Assembly: GCA_964423925.1 (NCBI GenBank)
Contig: CAYRGQ010000003.1
Location: forward strand, 62,001-126,000
Direction of reading: 5' to 3'
Length of the DNA stretch: 64,000 nt
Origin: CAYRGQ01 sp964423925
GTDB taxonomy: Bacteria; Bacteroidota; Bacteroidia; Sphingobacteriales; Sphingobacteriaceae
Each line of letters begins with the position of its first letter. Position 1 is the first letter of the stretch. The notes beneath the pieces were generated by a model. It ran no database searches and was not told the origin of the DNA. It saw nothing but the letters and a program-made list of their open reading frames with translations. This document shows positions 26,731 to 34,607 of the stretch, piece by piece. A program made the translations under genes and the position numbers.

Positions 26731-27801
26731 ATGAAAAAGTTATTTATCTCATGTATAGCCCTGTTGTTCGTCGCCTCAGCCTGTAAGGACGGCTACATCG
26801 ACGAACTGCAAAGCGTAGCCCCCGGTACGGATGCCGAAGCCCCGGTAGTAACAGTGGCATATCCACTCGAGGGCACGCTAATCCGCGTCACCGAAGACGT
26901 GACGCCGATCGAAATTCAATTTACGGTGTCCGACGATATCGAAATCAAGGACATCACGGTACAGCTTAACGGTACTTCCGTCGCCACCTTCAACGAATTT
27001 ATGGATTTTCGCAAGGTCATCGAATCGTTTACCTATGATAATTTGACCAATGGGCAGCATACGCTGGCGGTCATCGCCACCGACCTGTCTGGCAAAAGCA
27101 CGACCCATACCGTCAACTTCGAGAAAGTCGAGCCCTATCGCCCCATCTATGACGGCGAAGTGTTCTACATGCCTTTTGATGGAGACAACGTGGAGTTAAT
27201 AACTATCCGGAACGCGACCCGCCTGGGTAACCCCGGCTTCGAGGCGGCCGGAAGGGTCGGCGCTGCCTATGCCGGCGCTACAGACAGCTATTTAACCATT
27301 CCCACGGAGGGGCTGACTAATCCGGATTTTAGCGCGGTGTTTTGGTACAAGCTCAATGCCACACCGGATCGGGGCGGTTTGCTGACAATCAGTCCAGCGC
27401 ACGCCTCCAATAATTTGCGTACCTCAGGGTTTCGGGTGTTCCGAGAAAATGTGGGCGGTAAACAGCGGATCACGCTAAACGTCGGCAACGGATCGGCAGA
27501 CTCATGGTTCAACTCGGATGCGGCATACCATTTAGATCCTGCAGACGACGAATGGGTTCATGTGGCGTTCAGCATTACGAATGGCGAGGCCATTCTTTAC
27601 ATCAATGGTGAGGTAGCTGCGCAACAGTCGTTCTCGGGTATCAGTTGGGCGGGTTGCGAGATTCTCTCGATCGGCTCCGGCGCACCCAACTTCACCGAAT
27701 GGAACCACCGCTCAGACTTGAGTAATATCGACGAGCTGCGGATTTTCGACAAAGTGCTGTCTCAGGCCGAGATTCAAGCCATCATCAACGCAGAATCGTA
27801 G
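26731..27801 (+). CDS. LamG-domain surface lipoprotein of the PUL
   Basis: This 356-residue lipoprotein (box VASACKDG, Cys near 18) has an Ig-like domain (about 35-135, EAPVVTVAYPLEGT) and a C-terminal LamG/concanavalin-like jelly roll (about 145-350), with NIDELRIFDKVLSQAEIQAIIN at its end. It is in the position of SusE/SusF-like surface glycan-binding proteins and probably holds the glycan for SusC/D. It is not expected to be catalytic, although LamG folds also occur in enzymes. A strong hairpin follows the gene at 27838-27895. Confidence 0.85.
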   Translation: MKKLFISCIALLFVASACKDGYIDELQSVAPGTDAEAPVVTVAYPLEGTLIRVTEDVTPIEIQFTVSDDIEIKDITVQLNGTSVATFNEFMDFRKVIESFTYDNLTNGQHTLAVIATDLSGKSTTHTVNFEKVEPYRPIYDGEVFYMPFDGDNVELITIRNATRLGNPGFEAAGRVGAAYAGATDSYLTIPTEGLTNPDFSAVFWYKLNATPDRGGLLTISPAHASNNLRTSGFRVFRENVGGKQRITLNVGNGSADSWFNSDAAYHLDPADDEWVHVAFSITNGEAILYINGEVAAQQSFSGISWAGCEILSIGSGAPNFTEWNHRSDLSNIDELRIFDKVLSQAEIQAIINAES

Positions 27802-27837
27802 GATGTCGTTGACCAGGGCCTTGGGTGGACCCAAGCC

Positions 27838-27895
27838 AACAAAACCGTTGCAATGCGGCAGGGCTAGCCTTCGCTTCGTTGCAACGGTTTTTGTT
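27838..27895 (+). terminator. Hairpin with U-rich 3' arm, terminator or attenuator inside the PUL operon
   Basis: Arms at 27838-27853 and 27879-27895 pair over 16 bases with one bulged A; the right arm is rich in T (CGGTTTTTGTT). It lies between the LamG gene and the first GH144 gene. It could cut transcript level between the binding and enzyme genes, or protect the 3' end of a processed mRNA. The stem is seen; the function is inferred. Confidence 0.6.
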
Positions 27896-27928
27896 CCAAA
27901 CGAAAAAAAAGATAAATACCTACACATT

Positions 27929-29887
27929 ATGCGCTATTCAATTGTTAGTTTCCTGCTCACTGCGGTTTTATTCTTGGGATGCAAGAAAGACCGAATCGGC
28001 ACCATGGTCCTGGAACACGTGTCCGTAGGCGGCGAACAGCTCAAGCTAGATGGCGAAGTGAATGAAGGATTGCCCATAGATCGTAGCATAACCTTACTGT
28101 TTTCCCAACCAGTTAACCAGTCTACTGCGACGTCCGCGGTAAGCCTGGTAGCAGATGGTCAGCCGGTAAACGCCGATATCGGTTTCGCCAGCCAGGGCAA
28201 GGCCGTCGTCATCTATCCGGTCGGGGTACTACGCCACAAGACCACCTACACCATACAGATTTCCGGACATCTTGTCGGCGCCGATGGCTCGACAATAGGG
28301 CCTCAGCAGATTTCCTTCACCACCGTGGGAGGAGCGCTCGTGGTGGAGGCAATCGAAATCAATGGGAATTCCCAAGAAGATGCTTCGCGCATTACTGAAG
28401 CACCACTGACTTTGGACCTGGTCCTCCGATTTTCCGCACCGCTCGACGCCGCTACGGTTCAAGATGCCGTGCGCCTATCCGGCAGTCCCGCCGGAAACCT
28501 ACGCGCAACACTATCGGCCGACAAGCGCGAGATACACCTCGCTACCACGCAGCCGTTGGCGTATCTGACGCGGTATACCCTAACCGTTTCTGACGGGTTG
28601 AAGGATGCCGAAGGGCAAGCCTTTTCGGGCCTGGAGCGTACACTGTACACGGACATCGACCCCGAGCCGAAGTTCCCGGTTATTTCGGACGAGGCTTTGT
28701 TAACACTGGTGCAGGAGCAGACTTTCAAGTATTTCTGGGACTTTGCACACCCGGAGAGTGGCATGGCCCGCGAGCGTAATACCGCCGGAAACACGGTGAC
28801 GAGCGGCGGTTCCGGGTTTGGGATAATGGCCTTGGTCGTCGGTATGGAGCGCGGTTTCATTACTCGGGCGCAGGGCCTAGCGCGGATGGAGAATATCGTA
28901 TCCTTTTTGGAGAACTCGGATCGCTTTCACGGAGCTTGGTCGCACTGGCTCCATGGCAGCACCGGTGCGGCGCTGCCCTTCAGCGCGAATGACAATGGCG
29001 GCGACTTGGTGGAATCGGCTTTGCTCGTGCAGGGATTAATCACGTTTCGCCAATATTTGGATCGCTCCGCCCCTGCTGAAAACGCGCTGGCTGAACGCAT
29101 AAACGTGTTGTGGGAAGGCGTGGATTGGGACTGGTACCGCCGGGGCGGTCGTGAGGAACTCTATTGGCACTGGTCGCCCGACAAGGGATGGGCTATGAAC
29201 CTGCAAATCAACGGATGGAATGAAAGCCTGATCACATACGTCTTAGCAGCAGCCTCGCCCACGCACAGCATTCCGAAAAGCGTGTATGACAACGGCTGGG
29301 CGCGAAATGGAAACATGCGCAACGGCAACTCCTTCGAGGGGACGGTATTGCCGTTGGGACCCAATTACGGGGGACCGCTGTTCTTTAGCCATTATTCTTT
29401 TCTGGGTCTAGACCCGAGGAATCTCAGTGACGCATACGCGGACTACTGGACGCAAAACGTGAATCATACGCTGATCAATTACAAATACAGCGTCACCAAT
29501 CCGAATGACTTCGTCGGGTATGGCGAGAACTGTTGGGGGCTAACGGCTAGCGACGGCAATGCGGGTTATTCGGCGCACTCGCCAACGAACGACCGCGGCG
29601 TGATTTCGCCGACAGCGGCTTTGTCATCCTTCCCGTATACGCCCGAGCAATCGATGAAAGCCCTCAAGTTCTTTTATTACACCATGGGTGACCGACTGTG
29701 GGGTCCGTATGGGTTCTATGACGCCTTCAACATTACGGAAGGCTGGGTGGCGAATTCGAACATCGCAATCGACCAAGGACCCATCATCCTGATGATCGAA
29801 AACTATCGGACCGGCCTGTTGTGGGATTTATTCATGAGCGCCCCCGAAATACAAGCCGGCCTTACCAAACTGGGCTTCAGCTATTGA
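27929..29887 (+). CDS. GH144-like (glucoamylase-fold) beta-1,2-glucanase lipoprotein, with Ig-like N-terminus
   Basis: This 652-residue lipoprotein (box LFLGCKKD, Cys near 14) begins with two SbsA-type Ig-like domains (about 25-240). The catalytic part (about 250-650) is an (alpha/alpha)6 barrel of the Glycoamylase family (Pfam PF10091), which includes GH144. GH144 enzymes cut beta-1,2-glucan to sophoro-oligosaccharides. The acidic block DNGGDLVE has the D-x3-D-x2-E spacing that, as I recall, is essential in the Chitinophaga GH144 enzyme. Other blocks are YWHWSPDKGW, SHYSFLGLDPR and YGFYDAFN. I chose the ATG at 27929; a longer reading from 27803 would cover the hairpin. Endo- or sophorose-releasing activity cannot be told apart. 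Confidence 0.83.
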   Translation: MRYSIVSFLLTAVLFLGCKKDRIGTMVLEHVSVGGEQLKLDGEVNEGLPIDRSITLLFSQPVNQSTATSAVSLVADGQPVNADIGFASQGKAVVIYPVGVLRHKTTYTIQISGHLVGADGSTIGPQQISFTTVGGALVVEAIEINGNSQEDASRITEAPLTLDLVLRFSAPLDAATVQDAVRLSGSPAGNLRATLSADKREIHLATTQPLAYLTRYTLTVSDGLKDAEGQAFSGLERTLYTDIDPEPKFPVISDEALLTLVQEQTFKYFWDFAHPESGMARERNTAGNTVTSGGSGFGIMALVVGMERGFITRAQGLARMENIVSFLENSDRFHGAWSHWLHGSTGAALPFSANDNGGDLVESALLVQGLITFRQYLDRSAPAENALAERINVLWEGVDWDWYRRGGREELYWHWSPDKGWAMNLQINGWNESLITYVLAAASPTHSIPKSVYDNGWARNGNMRNGNSFEGTVLPLGPNYGGPLFFSHYSFLGLDPRNLSDAYADYWTQNVNHTLINYKYSVTNPNDFVGYGENCWGLTASDGNAGYSAHSPTNDRGVISPTAALSSFPYTPEQSMKALKFFYYTMGDRLWGPYGFYDAFNITEGWVANSNIAIDQGPIILMIENYRTGLLWDLFMSAPEIQAGLTKLGFSY

Positions 29888-29947
29888 CAAAGGCTGACTA
29901 GGTCCGGGAATGAGCAGAACTAATTGATCAGACATATAACCATTCAA

Positions 29948-31294
29948 ATGAAAAAAACGTTTTCCTACCTACTGATGATTGTCATTGGACTTGCTGCGGT
30001 GGCATGCAACGAAACGGCCGAAACGGAGGAGAAACCCCTAGACGACGATTCGCTATTGACGCTGGTACAACATCAAACGTTCCAATATTTTTGGGACGGC
30101 GCCGAGCCTAACTCGGGAATGGCCCGTGAGCGGATTCACATCGACGGCGAATACCCACAAAACGATCAGGACGTAGTCACGATCGGCGGAAGTGGGTTTG
30201 GCGTAATGGCCATTTTAGTAGGTATCGAGCGCGGCTTCATTTCCCGGGAAGCCGGCGTGGAGCGTCTACAGAAGATTACGCATTTTTTGACAAATGCCGA
30301 CCGCTTCCACGGCGCATGGCCGCATTGGCTCTACGGCCCGACGGGCAAGGTACGTGCGTTTAGCGACAAAGATGATGGTGGCGACATCGTCGAGACAGCG
30401 TTTATGGCCCAAGCGTTGGTCACCGTCCGCGAGTATTTCAAGGACGGCGACGATGCAGAGCGGCAGCTGGCCGCCACCGCGGACACCCTGTGGAAGGCAA
30501 TCGACTGGAACCATTACCGCCAAGACGGCCAAAACGTGCTCTATTGGCATTGGAGTCCCACACAAGGCTGGGCGGCCAATCACCCCGTACGCGGGTATGA
30601 CGAATGCCTTATTGCGTACGTTATGGCGGCATCCTCGCCTACTCATGGCGTTCCAGCCGAAGTGTATCACGAAGGATGGGCCCGTGGCGGCGCAATAGCC
30701 ACAGATTTGACGCAATATGACATCCCGATGGTGCTGAAGCACAACGAGCCCAACAATTCGGTAGGTCCGTTATTTTGGTCGCACTATTCCTATTTGGGGC
30801 TCGATCCGCGAGGCTTAAAAGATCGATATGGGGATTATTGGGAGCTCAATCGCAACCATGCCCTCATCCATCGCGAGCATGCTATCCGCAACCCACACGG
30901 ATTTGAAGGCTATGGGGAGCATGCATGGGGATTCACGGCGAGCTATTCGGTATCGGGCTACGCTGCGCACAATCCCAACAATGACCTCGGTGTGATTTCT
31001 CCAACCGCCGCCCTATCGTCCTATCCCTACACGCCCGAATACAGCATGCAGGTAATCCGTTACCTCTATGAGGAACTGGGGGATAAAGTGTGGGGACGCT
31101 ATGGCTTTTACGATGCGTACAGCGAAACCGAGAACTGGTACCCACAACGCTATTTAGCCATTGATCAGGGCCCAATTGTGGGAATGATTGAAAATCACCG
31201 AAGCGGCTTGCTTTGGAACTTGTTTATGGGCGCGCCCGAAATTCGTGAAGGACTGAAAAAGCTTGGGTTCGAAAGCGAAAAGCATCCCTTTTAA
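29948..31294 (+). CDS. GH144-like (glucoamylase-fold) lipoprotein, second copy
   Basis: This 448-residue paralogue of the upstream enzyme lacks the Ig-like domains: the lipoprotein box VAACNE is followed directly by the catalytic barrel (LLTLVQHQTFQYFWDGAEPNSGMARE). The acidic block DDGGDIVE keeps the same D-x3-D-x2-E spacing. YWHWSPTQGW, SHYSYLGLDPRG and YGFYDAYSE also match. I chose the ATG at 29948; an upstream TTG at 29924 adds no signal features. The two enzymes probably act at different sites, for example one at the surface and one in the periplasm, or one endo-acting and one exo-acting. That division is inference. Confidence 0.83.
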   Translation: MKKTFSYLLMIVIGLAAVACNETAETEEKPLDDDSLLTLVQHQTFQYFWDGAEPNSGMARERIHIDGEYPQNDQDVVTIGGSGFGVMAILVGIERGFISREAGVERLQKITHFLTNADRFHGAWPHWLYGPTGKVRAFSDKDDGGDIVETAFMAQALVTVREYFKDGDDAERQLAATADTLWKAIDWNHYRQDGQNVLYWHWSPTQGWAANHPVRGYDECLIAYVMAASSPTHGVPAEVYHEGWARGGAIATDLTQYDIPMVLKHNEPNNSVGPLFWSHYSYLGLDPRGLKDRYGDYWELNRNHALIHREHAIRNPHGFEGYGEHAWGFTASYSVSGYAAHNPNNDLGVISPTAALSSYPYTPEYSMQVIRYLYEELGDKVWGRYGFYDAYSETENWYPQRYLAIDQGPIVGMIENHRSGLLWNLFMGAPEIREGLKKLGFESEKHPF

Positions 31295-31342
31295 CACTTA
31301 TACGAAAGCCGGAAAGCACCAAAACCTAAAGCGAGGAGTAAA

Positions 31343-32857
31343 ATGACGATAACGAGTGGATTTCGCACATTCTTTGTTGCCATGCTGGTCTTGGCGAGCG
31401 GCCCGATAAAGGCGTCCCAACCTGTGAAAAAGCCACGGAATGTGGTATTCATATTAAGCGACGACCACCGCTTTGATTTTATGGGCTTTATGGGGAAGGT
31501 GCCCGGACTCGAGACGCCAGGCATGGACCGCATGGCTAAGGAGGGAGCCCACCTCAAAAATGCGTTTGTCAGCACCGCGCTGTGTTCACCAAGCCGCGCA
31601 TCCATTTTGACGGGCCAGTACGCGCACACGCATACCATCGTAGACAACAATGCACCCAAACCGGAGGGCCTGGTGTTTTTCCCCGAATATCTGCAGGAGA
31701 TCGGGTATAAAACCGGGTTTTTCGGCAAATGGCACATGGGGCATGACTATAGCGGCACGCAGCCGGGTTTTGACCAATGGGTCAGCTTTCGTGGCCAAGG
31801 GGTTTACTATCGTCCCATTTTCAACATTAACGGCGAAGAGATCCAACAGCCCCAAGGCAGCTACACCACGGACTTGCTGACCGATTATGCACTAGACTGG
31901 TTGGGAACCTTGGACGACAACGAACCATTTTTCCTTTATCTCTCCCACAAGGGGGTGCACGCCGATTTTGACCCCGCCGAGCGGCACCGGGGCCGGTACG
32001 CGGATATGCCAATCATGGCGCCACCGTCGATGTACCTGACCGCCACGGACAGCAGTCGGCGCGTGGGCATCGAAGTACCCTATGACGGTCCTGTCAACCT
32101 GGAAGACATCCCCGAATGGGTTCGCAAGCAACGGTATAGCTGGCACGGTGTAGACTACATGTACGATGGTTCCATCTCTTTTGAGGATTTTTACCGCCAA
32201 TACTGCGAAACGCTATTAAGTGTCGACGAGAGCATCAGTCGGGTTATGGACTGGCTGGAGCGCCAAGAATTGGCGGAAAATACGCTGGTGATATATATGG
32301 GAGACAATGGCTTCCTGTTTGGGGAAATGGGTCTAATCGACAAGAGAAATGCGTACGAAGCGTCTATGCGGGTGCCGATGCTCGCTTGGAGCCCCGGATA
32401 CATCGAGCCGGGTATTACTATTCCCCAAATGATAATGAATGTGGATGTGGGTCCCACGGTGCTTGAGCTAGCAGGCATCCCCACGCCGGAACAAATGCAG
32501 GGGAGCTCGTTCATGCCGCTTCTGGAAGGGCGGGAAGTACAAAATTGGCGCGACAAGGTGTTTTACGAGTATTACTGGGAATGGGCTTTTCCGCAAACGC
32601 CAACGGTTTTCGCCATCCGGACCGACCGCTATAAGTATATCTTCAATCACGGCATTTGGGATATCAATGAGCTATACGATCTGGAAACCGATCCGCACGA
32701 AATGAACAACTTAATCCGCAATCCGGCGATGGCTCCCCTTGCGGGCGAGCTTAAGGCTGAGCTATGGAACTGGCTCGAGCGTACGGGCGGACTGCAGATA
32801 CCGTTAAAGAAGATTCCCCAAAAGCGTATAGACCACAAGTACCGGGGAACGTATTAA
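31343..32857 (+). CDS. Sulfatase-superfamily (S1-type) hydrolase
   Basis: This 504-residue exported protein (signal about 1-25) has the formylglycine motif CSPSR with Cys81, which must be oxidised to formylglycine for activity. Metal ligands include Asp40 and Asp41 (FILSDDHRFDF) and MGDNGFL later on. S1 sulfatases remove sulfate from glycans. The same fold and motif also occur in phosphonate monoester and phosphodiester hydrolases, so the leaving group is open. No formylglycine-generating enzyme is in the window. In this locus it may clear an anionic substituent from the glucan. Confidence 0.88.
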   Translation: MTITSGFRTFFVAMLVLASGPIKASQPVKKPRNVVFILSDDHRFDFMGFMGKVPGLETPGMDRMAKEGAHLKNAFVSTALCSPSRASILTGQYAHTHTIVDNNAPKPEGLVFFPEYLQEIGYKTGFFGKWHMGHDYSGTQPGFDQWVSFRGQGVYYRPIFNINGEEIQQPQGSYTTDLLTDYALDWLGTLDDNEPFFLYLSHKGVHADFDPAERHRGRYADMPIMAPPSMYLTATDSSRRVGIEVPYDGPVNLEDIPEWVRKQRYSWHGVDYMYDGSISFEDFYRQYCETLLSVDESISRVMDWLERQELAENTLVIYMGDNGFLFGEMGLIDKRNAYEASMRVPMLAWSPGYIEPGITIPQMIMNVDVGPTVLELAGIPTPEQMQGSSFMPLLEGREVQNWRDKVFYEYYWEWAFPQTPTVFAIRTDRYKYIFNHGIWDINELYDLETDPHEMNNLIRNPAMAPLAGELKAELWNWLERTGGLQIPLKKIPQKRIDHKYRGTY

Positions 32858-32881
32858 GGCTATAGGACGAAAAGAAAGACC

Positions 32882-34594
32882 ATGAAACAGCTATGGTGTA
32901 CGATAGCGCTGTTTGGCACAGTTTGCCTAGGAAACGCGCAGATGCTGCAACGCACCTATTGCAACCCCCTGAATCTCGACTATACCTATGAAACGAGGTT
33001 TGACAGCATTTCCTACCGCTCTGGCGCCGACCCAACGGTCGTGGAGTTCCGCGGCGATTATTACATGTTTGTCACTCGTTCGATGGGCTATTGGCAATCG
33101 CCCGATTTGCACAATTGGACATTCGTACGCCCCGAAAAGTGGTATTTCGAAGGTTCTAACGCCCCTACAGCGCACAATTATAAAGACTCGGTGCTGTATG
33201 TTACAGGCAATCCGGCCGGAGCGATGGCGATTCTTTACACCGACAATCCGAAACGAGGCGACTGGAAGGCGGTGCCGTCGGTCCTCACGGAACTTCAGGA
33301 CCCCGATCTTTTTATCGATGACGATGACCAGGCGTACATGTTTTGGGGCTCCTCTAACACGTTTCCGGTGCGGGTAAAGACGCTTGACCGCACCAATCGA
33401 TTCATCCCGTCCAGCGGCACTCACGAGTTATTCAACCTAGACGGCGAACGGCATGGATGGGAACGCTTTGGCGAAAACCATAGCGACACCGTGCTTCGTG
33501 GCTATGTAGAAGGGCCATCGATGCTCAAATACGAAGGAAAGTATTATCTGCAGTACGCCGCACCGGGTACCGAGTTCAACGTGTATGGCGATGGCACTTA
33601 TATCGGAGACAGTCCCTTGGGTCCGTACCACTATGCTCCCAACAACCCTTTCTCATATAAGCCGGGCGGCTTTATCAACGGCGCGGGCCACGGAAGCACG
33701 CTCCAAGGGCCCGGAGAACAGTTTTGGCATTTCACCACGATGGCCGTTGCGGTCAACATCGGCTGGGAACGCCGGATCGGCATGTTCCCGACGTATTTTG
33801 ACGAAGATGGGCTCCTATATTCCAATACCGCATTTGGCGATTACCCGCACTATGGGCCACACGTGTCCGGAAAGCAAGGCGCGTTTACGGGATGGATGCT
33901 CCTCTCGTACAACAAACCGGTTAAAGCGTCTTCACAACTGGGCGAATTCGGGCCACAGCACATTACCGAAGAGAATATCAAGACTTACTGGGTAGCCGCC
34001 ACCAACGACGACCAGCAATGGGTCGAAATCGACCTCGAACGGGCGGGAACAGTCTATGCGCTTCAACTGAACTACAACGATTACCACTCGGGACTATACG
34101 GAAAGCCAGAAGGACTTTACCATCGGTACGTGATCGAGGGGTCGCTCGATGGGGTTGTGTGGCACACCTTGGTCGACAAAAGTAAGAACTTCAAGGACGT
34201 CCCGCATGATTATGTGGAGCTGGCACAACCCGAACAGGCGCGCTTTATCCGTTACCGTAATATCCACGTGCCCACACCTCATCTATCCCTTTCGGGATTG
34301 CGGGTATTTGGTCTGGGCGATGGGAAAGCACCCGCCGCGGTGGAAAAGGTGACGGTCAACCGCCGAGCCGACCGTCGCGATGCGCTCGTGACTTGGGATG
34401 CCCGCACCGATGCGCAGGGCTATGTAGTACGATGGGGTATTGCTCCAGACAAGCTTTACAGCTCCTGGATGGTCTATGAGACTAGCGAATTGGAGCTGAA
34501 AGGACTCACAGTGGACCAACCCTATCATTTCACCGTCGAAGCTTTTAATGAAAACGGGGTTGCGGCACCCAGTAAGCTAGTATCCGTCGATTAA
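32882..34594 (+). CDS. GH43-like five-bladed propeller glycosidase with F5/8C and Fn3 domains
   Basis: This 570-residue protein has a type I signal peptide (1-19, ending GNA). The GH43-type propeller covers about 25-340. The expected acidic triad is visible: Asp50 in SGADPTVV, Asp140 in LQDPDLFID, and Glu210 in GYVEGPSML. A discoidin (F5/8 type C, CBM32-like) domain follows at about 345-475 (VEIDLERAGTVYALQLNYND). A fibronectin type III domain ends the protein at about 485-570. Typical substrates of GH43 are arabinose, xylose or galactose linkages, which are not expected in plain beta-1,2-glucan, so this gene hints at a side chain. The subfamily is uncertain. Confidence 0.8.
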   Translation: MKQLWCTIALFGTVCLGNAQMLQRTYCNPLNLDYTYETRFDSISYRSGADPTVVEFRGDYYMFVTRSMGYWQSPDLHNWTFVRPEKWYFEGSNAPTAHNYKDSVLYVTGNPAGAMAILYTDNPKRGDWKAVPSVLTELQDPDLFIDDDDQAYMFWGSSNTFPVRVKTLDRTNRFIPSSGTHELFNLDGERHGWERFGENHSDTVLRGYVEGPSMLKYEGKYYLQYAAPGTEFNVYGDGTYIGDSPLGPYHYAPNNPFSYKPGGFINGAGHGSTLQGPGEQFWHFTTMAVAVNIGWERRIGMFPTYFDEDGLLYSNTAFGDYPHYGPHVSGKQGAFTGWMLLSYNKPVKASSQLGEFGPQHITEENIKTYWVAATNDDQQWVEIDLERAGTVYALQLNYNDYHSGLYGKPEGLYHRYVIEGSLDGVVWHTLVDKSKNFKDVPHDYVELAQPEQARFIRYRNIHVPTPHLSLSGLRVFGLGDGKAPAAVEKVTVNRRADRRDALVTWDARTDAQGYVVRWGIAPDKLYSSWMVYETSELELKGLTVDQPYHFTVEAFNENGVAAPSKLVSVD

Positions 34595-34607
34595 CCTTGA
34601 AAAATAT

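Noticed and set aside
27803..27928. A possible longer N-terminus of the first GH144 gene.
   Set aside because: It would translate through the hairpin at 27838-27895 and place the lipoprotein signal in the middle of the protein.
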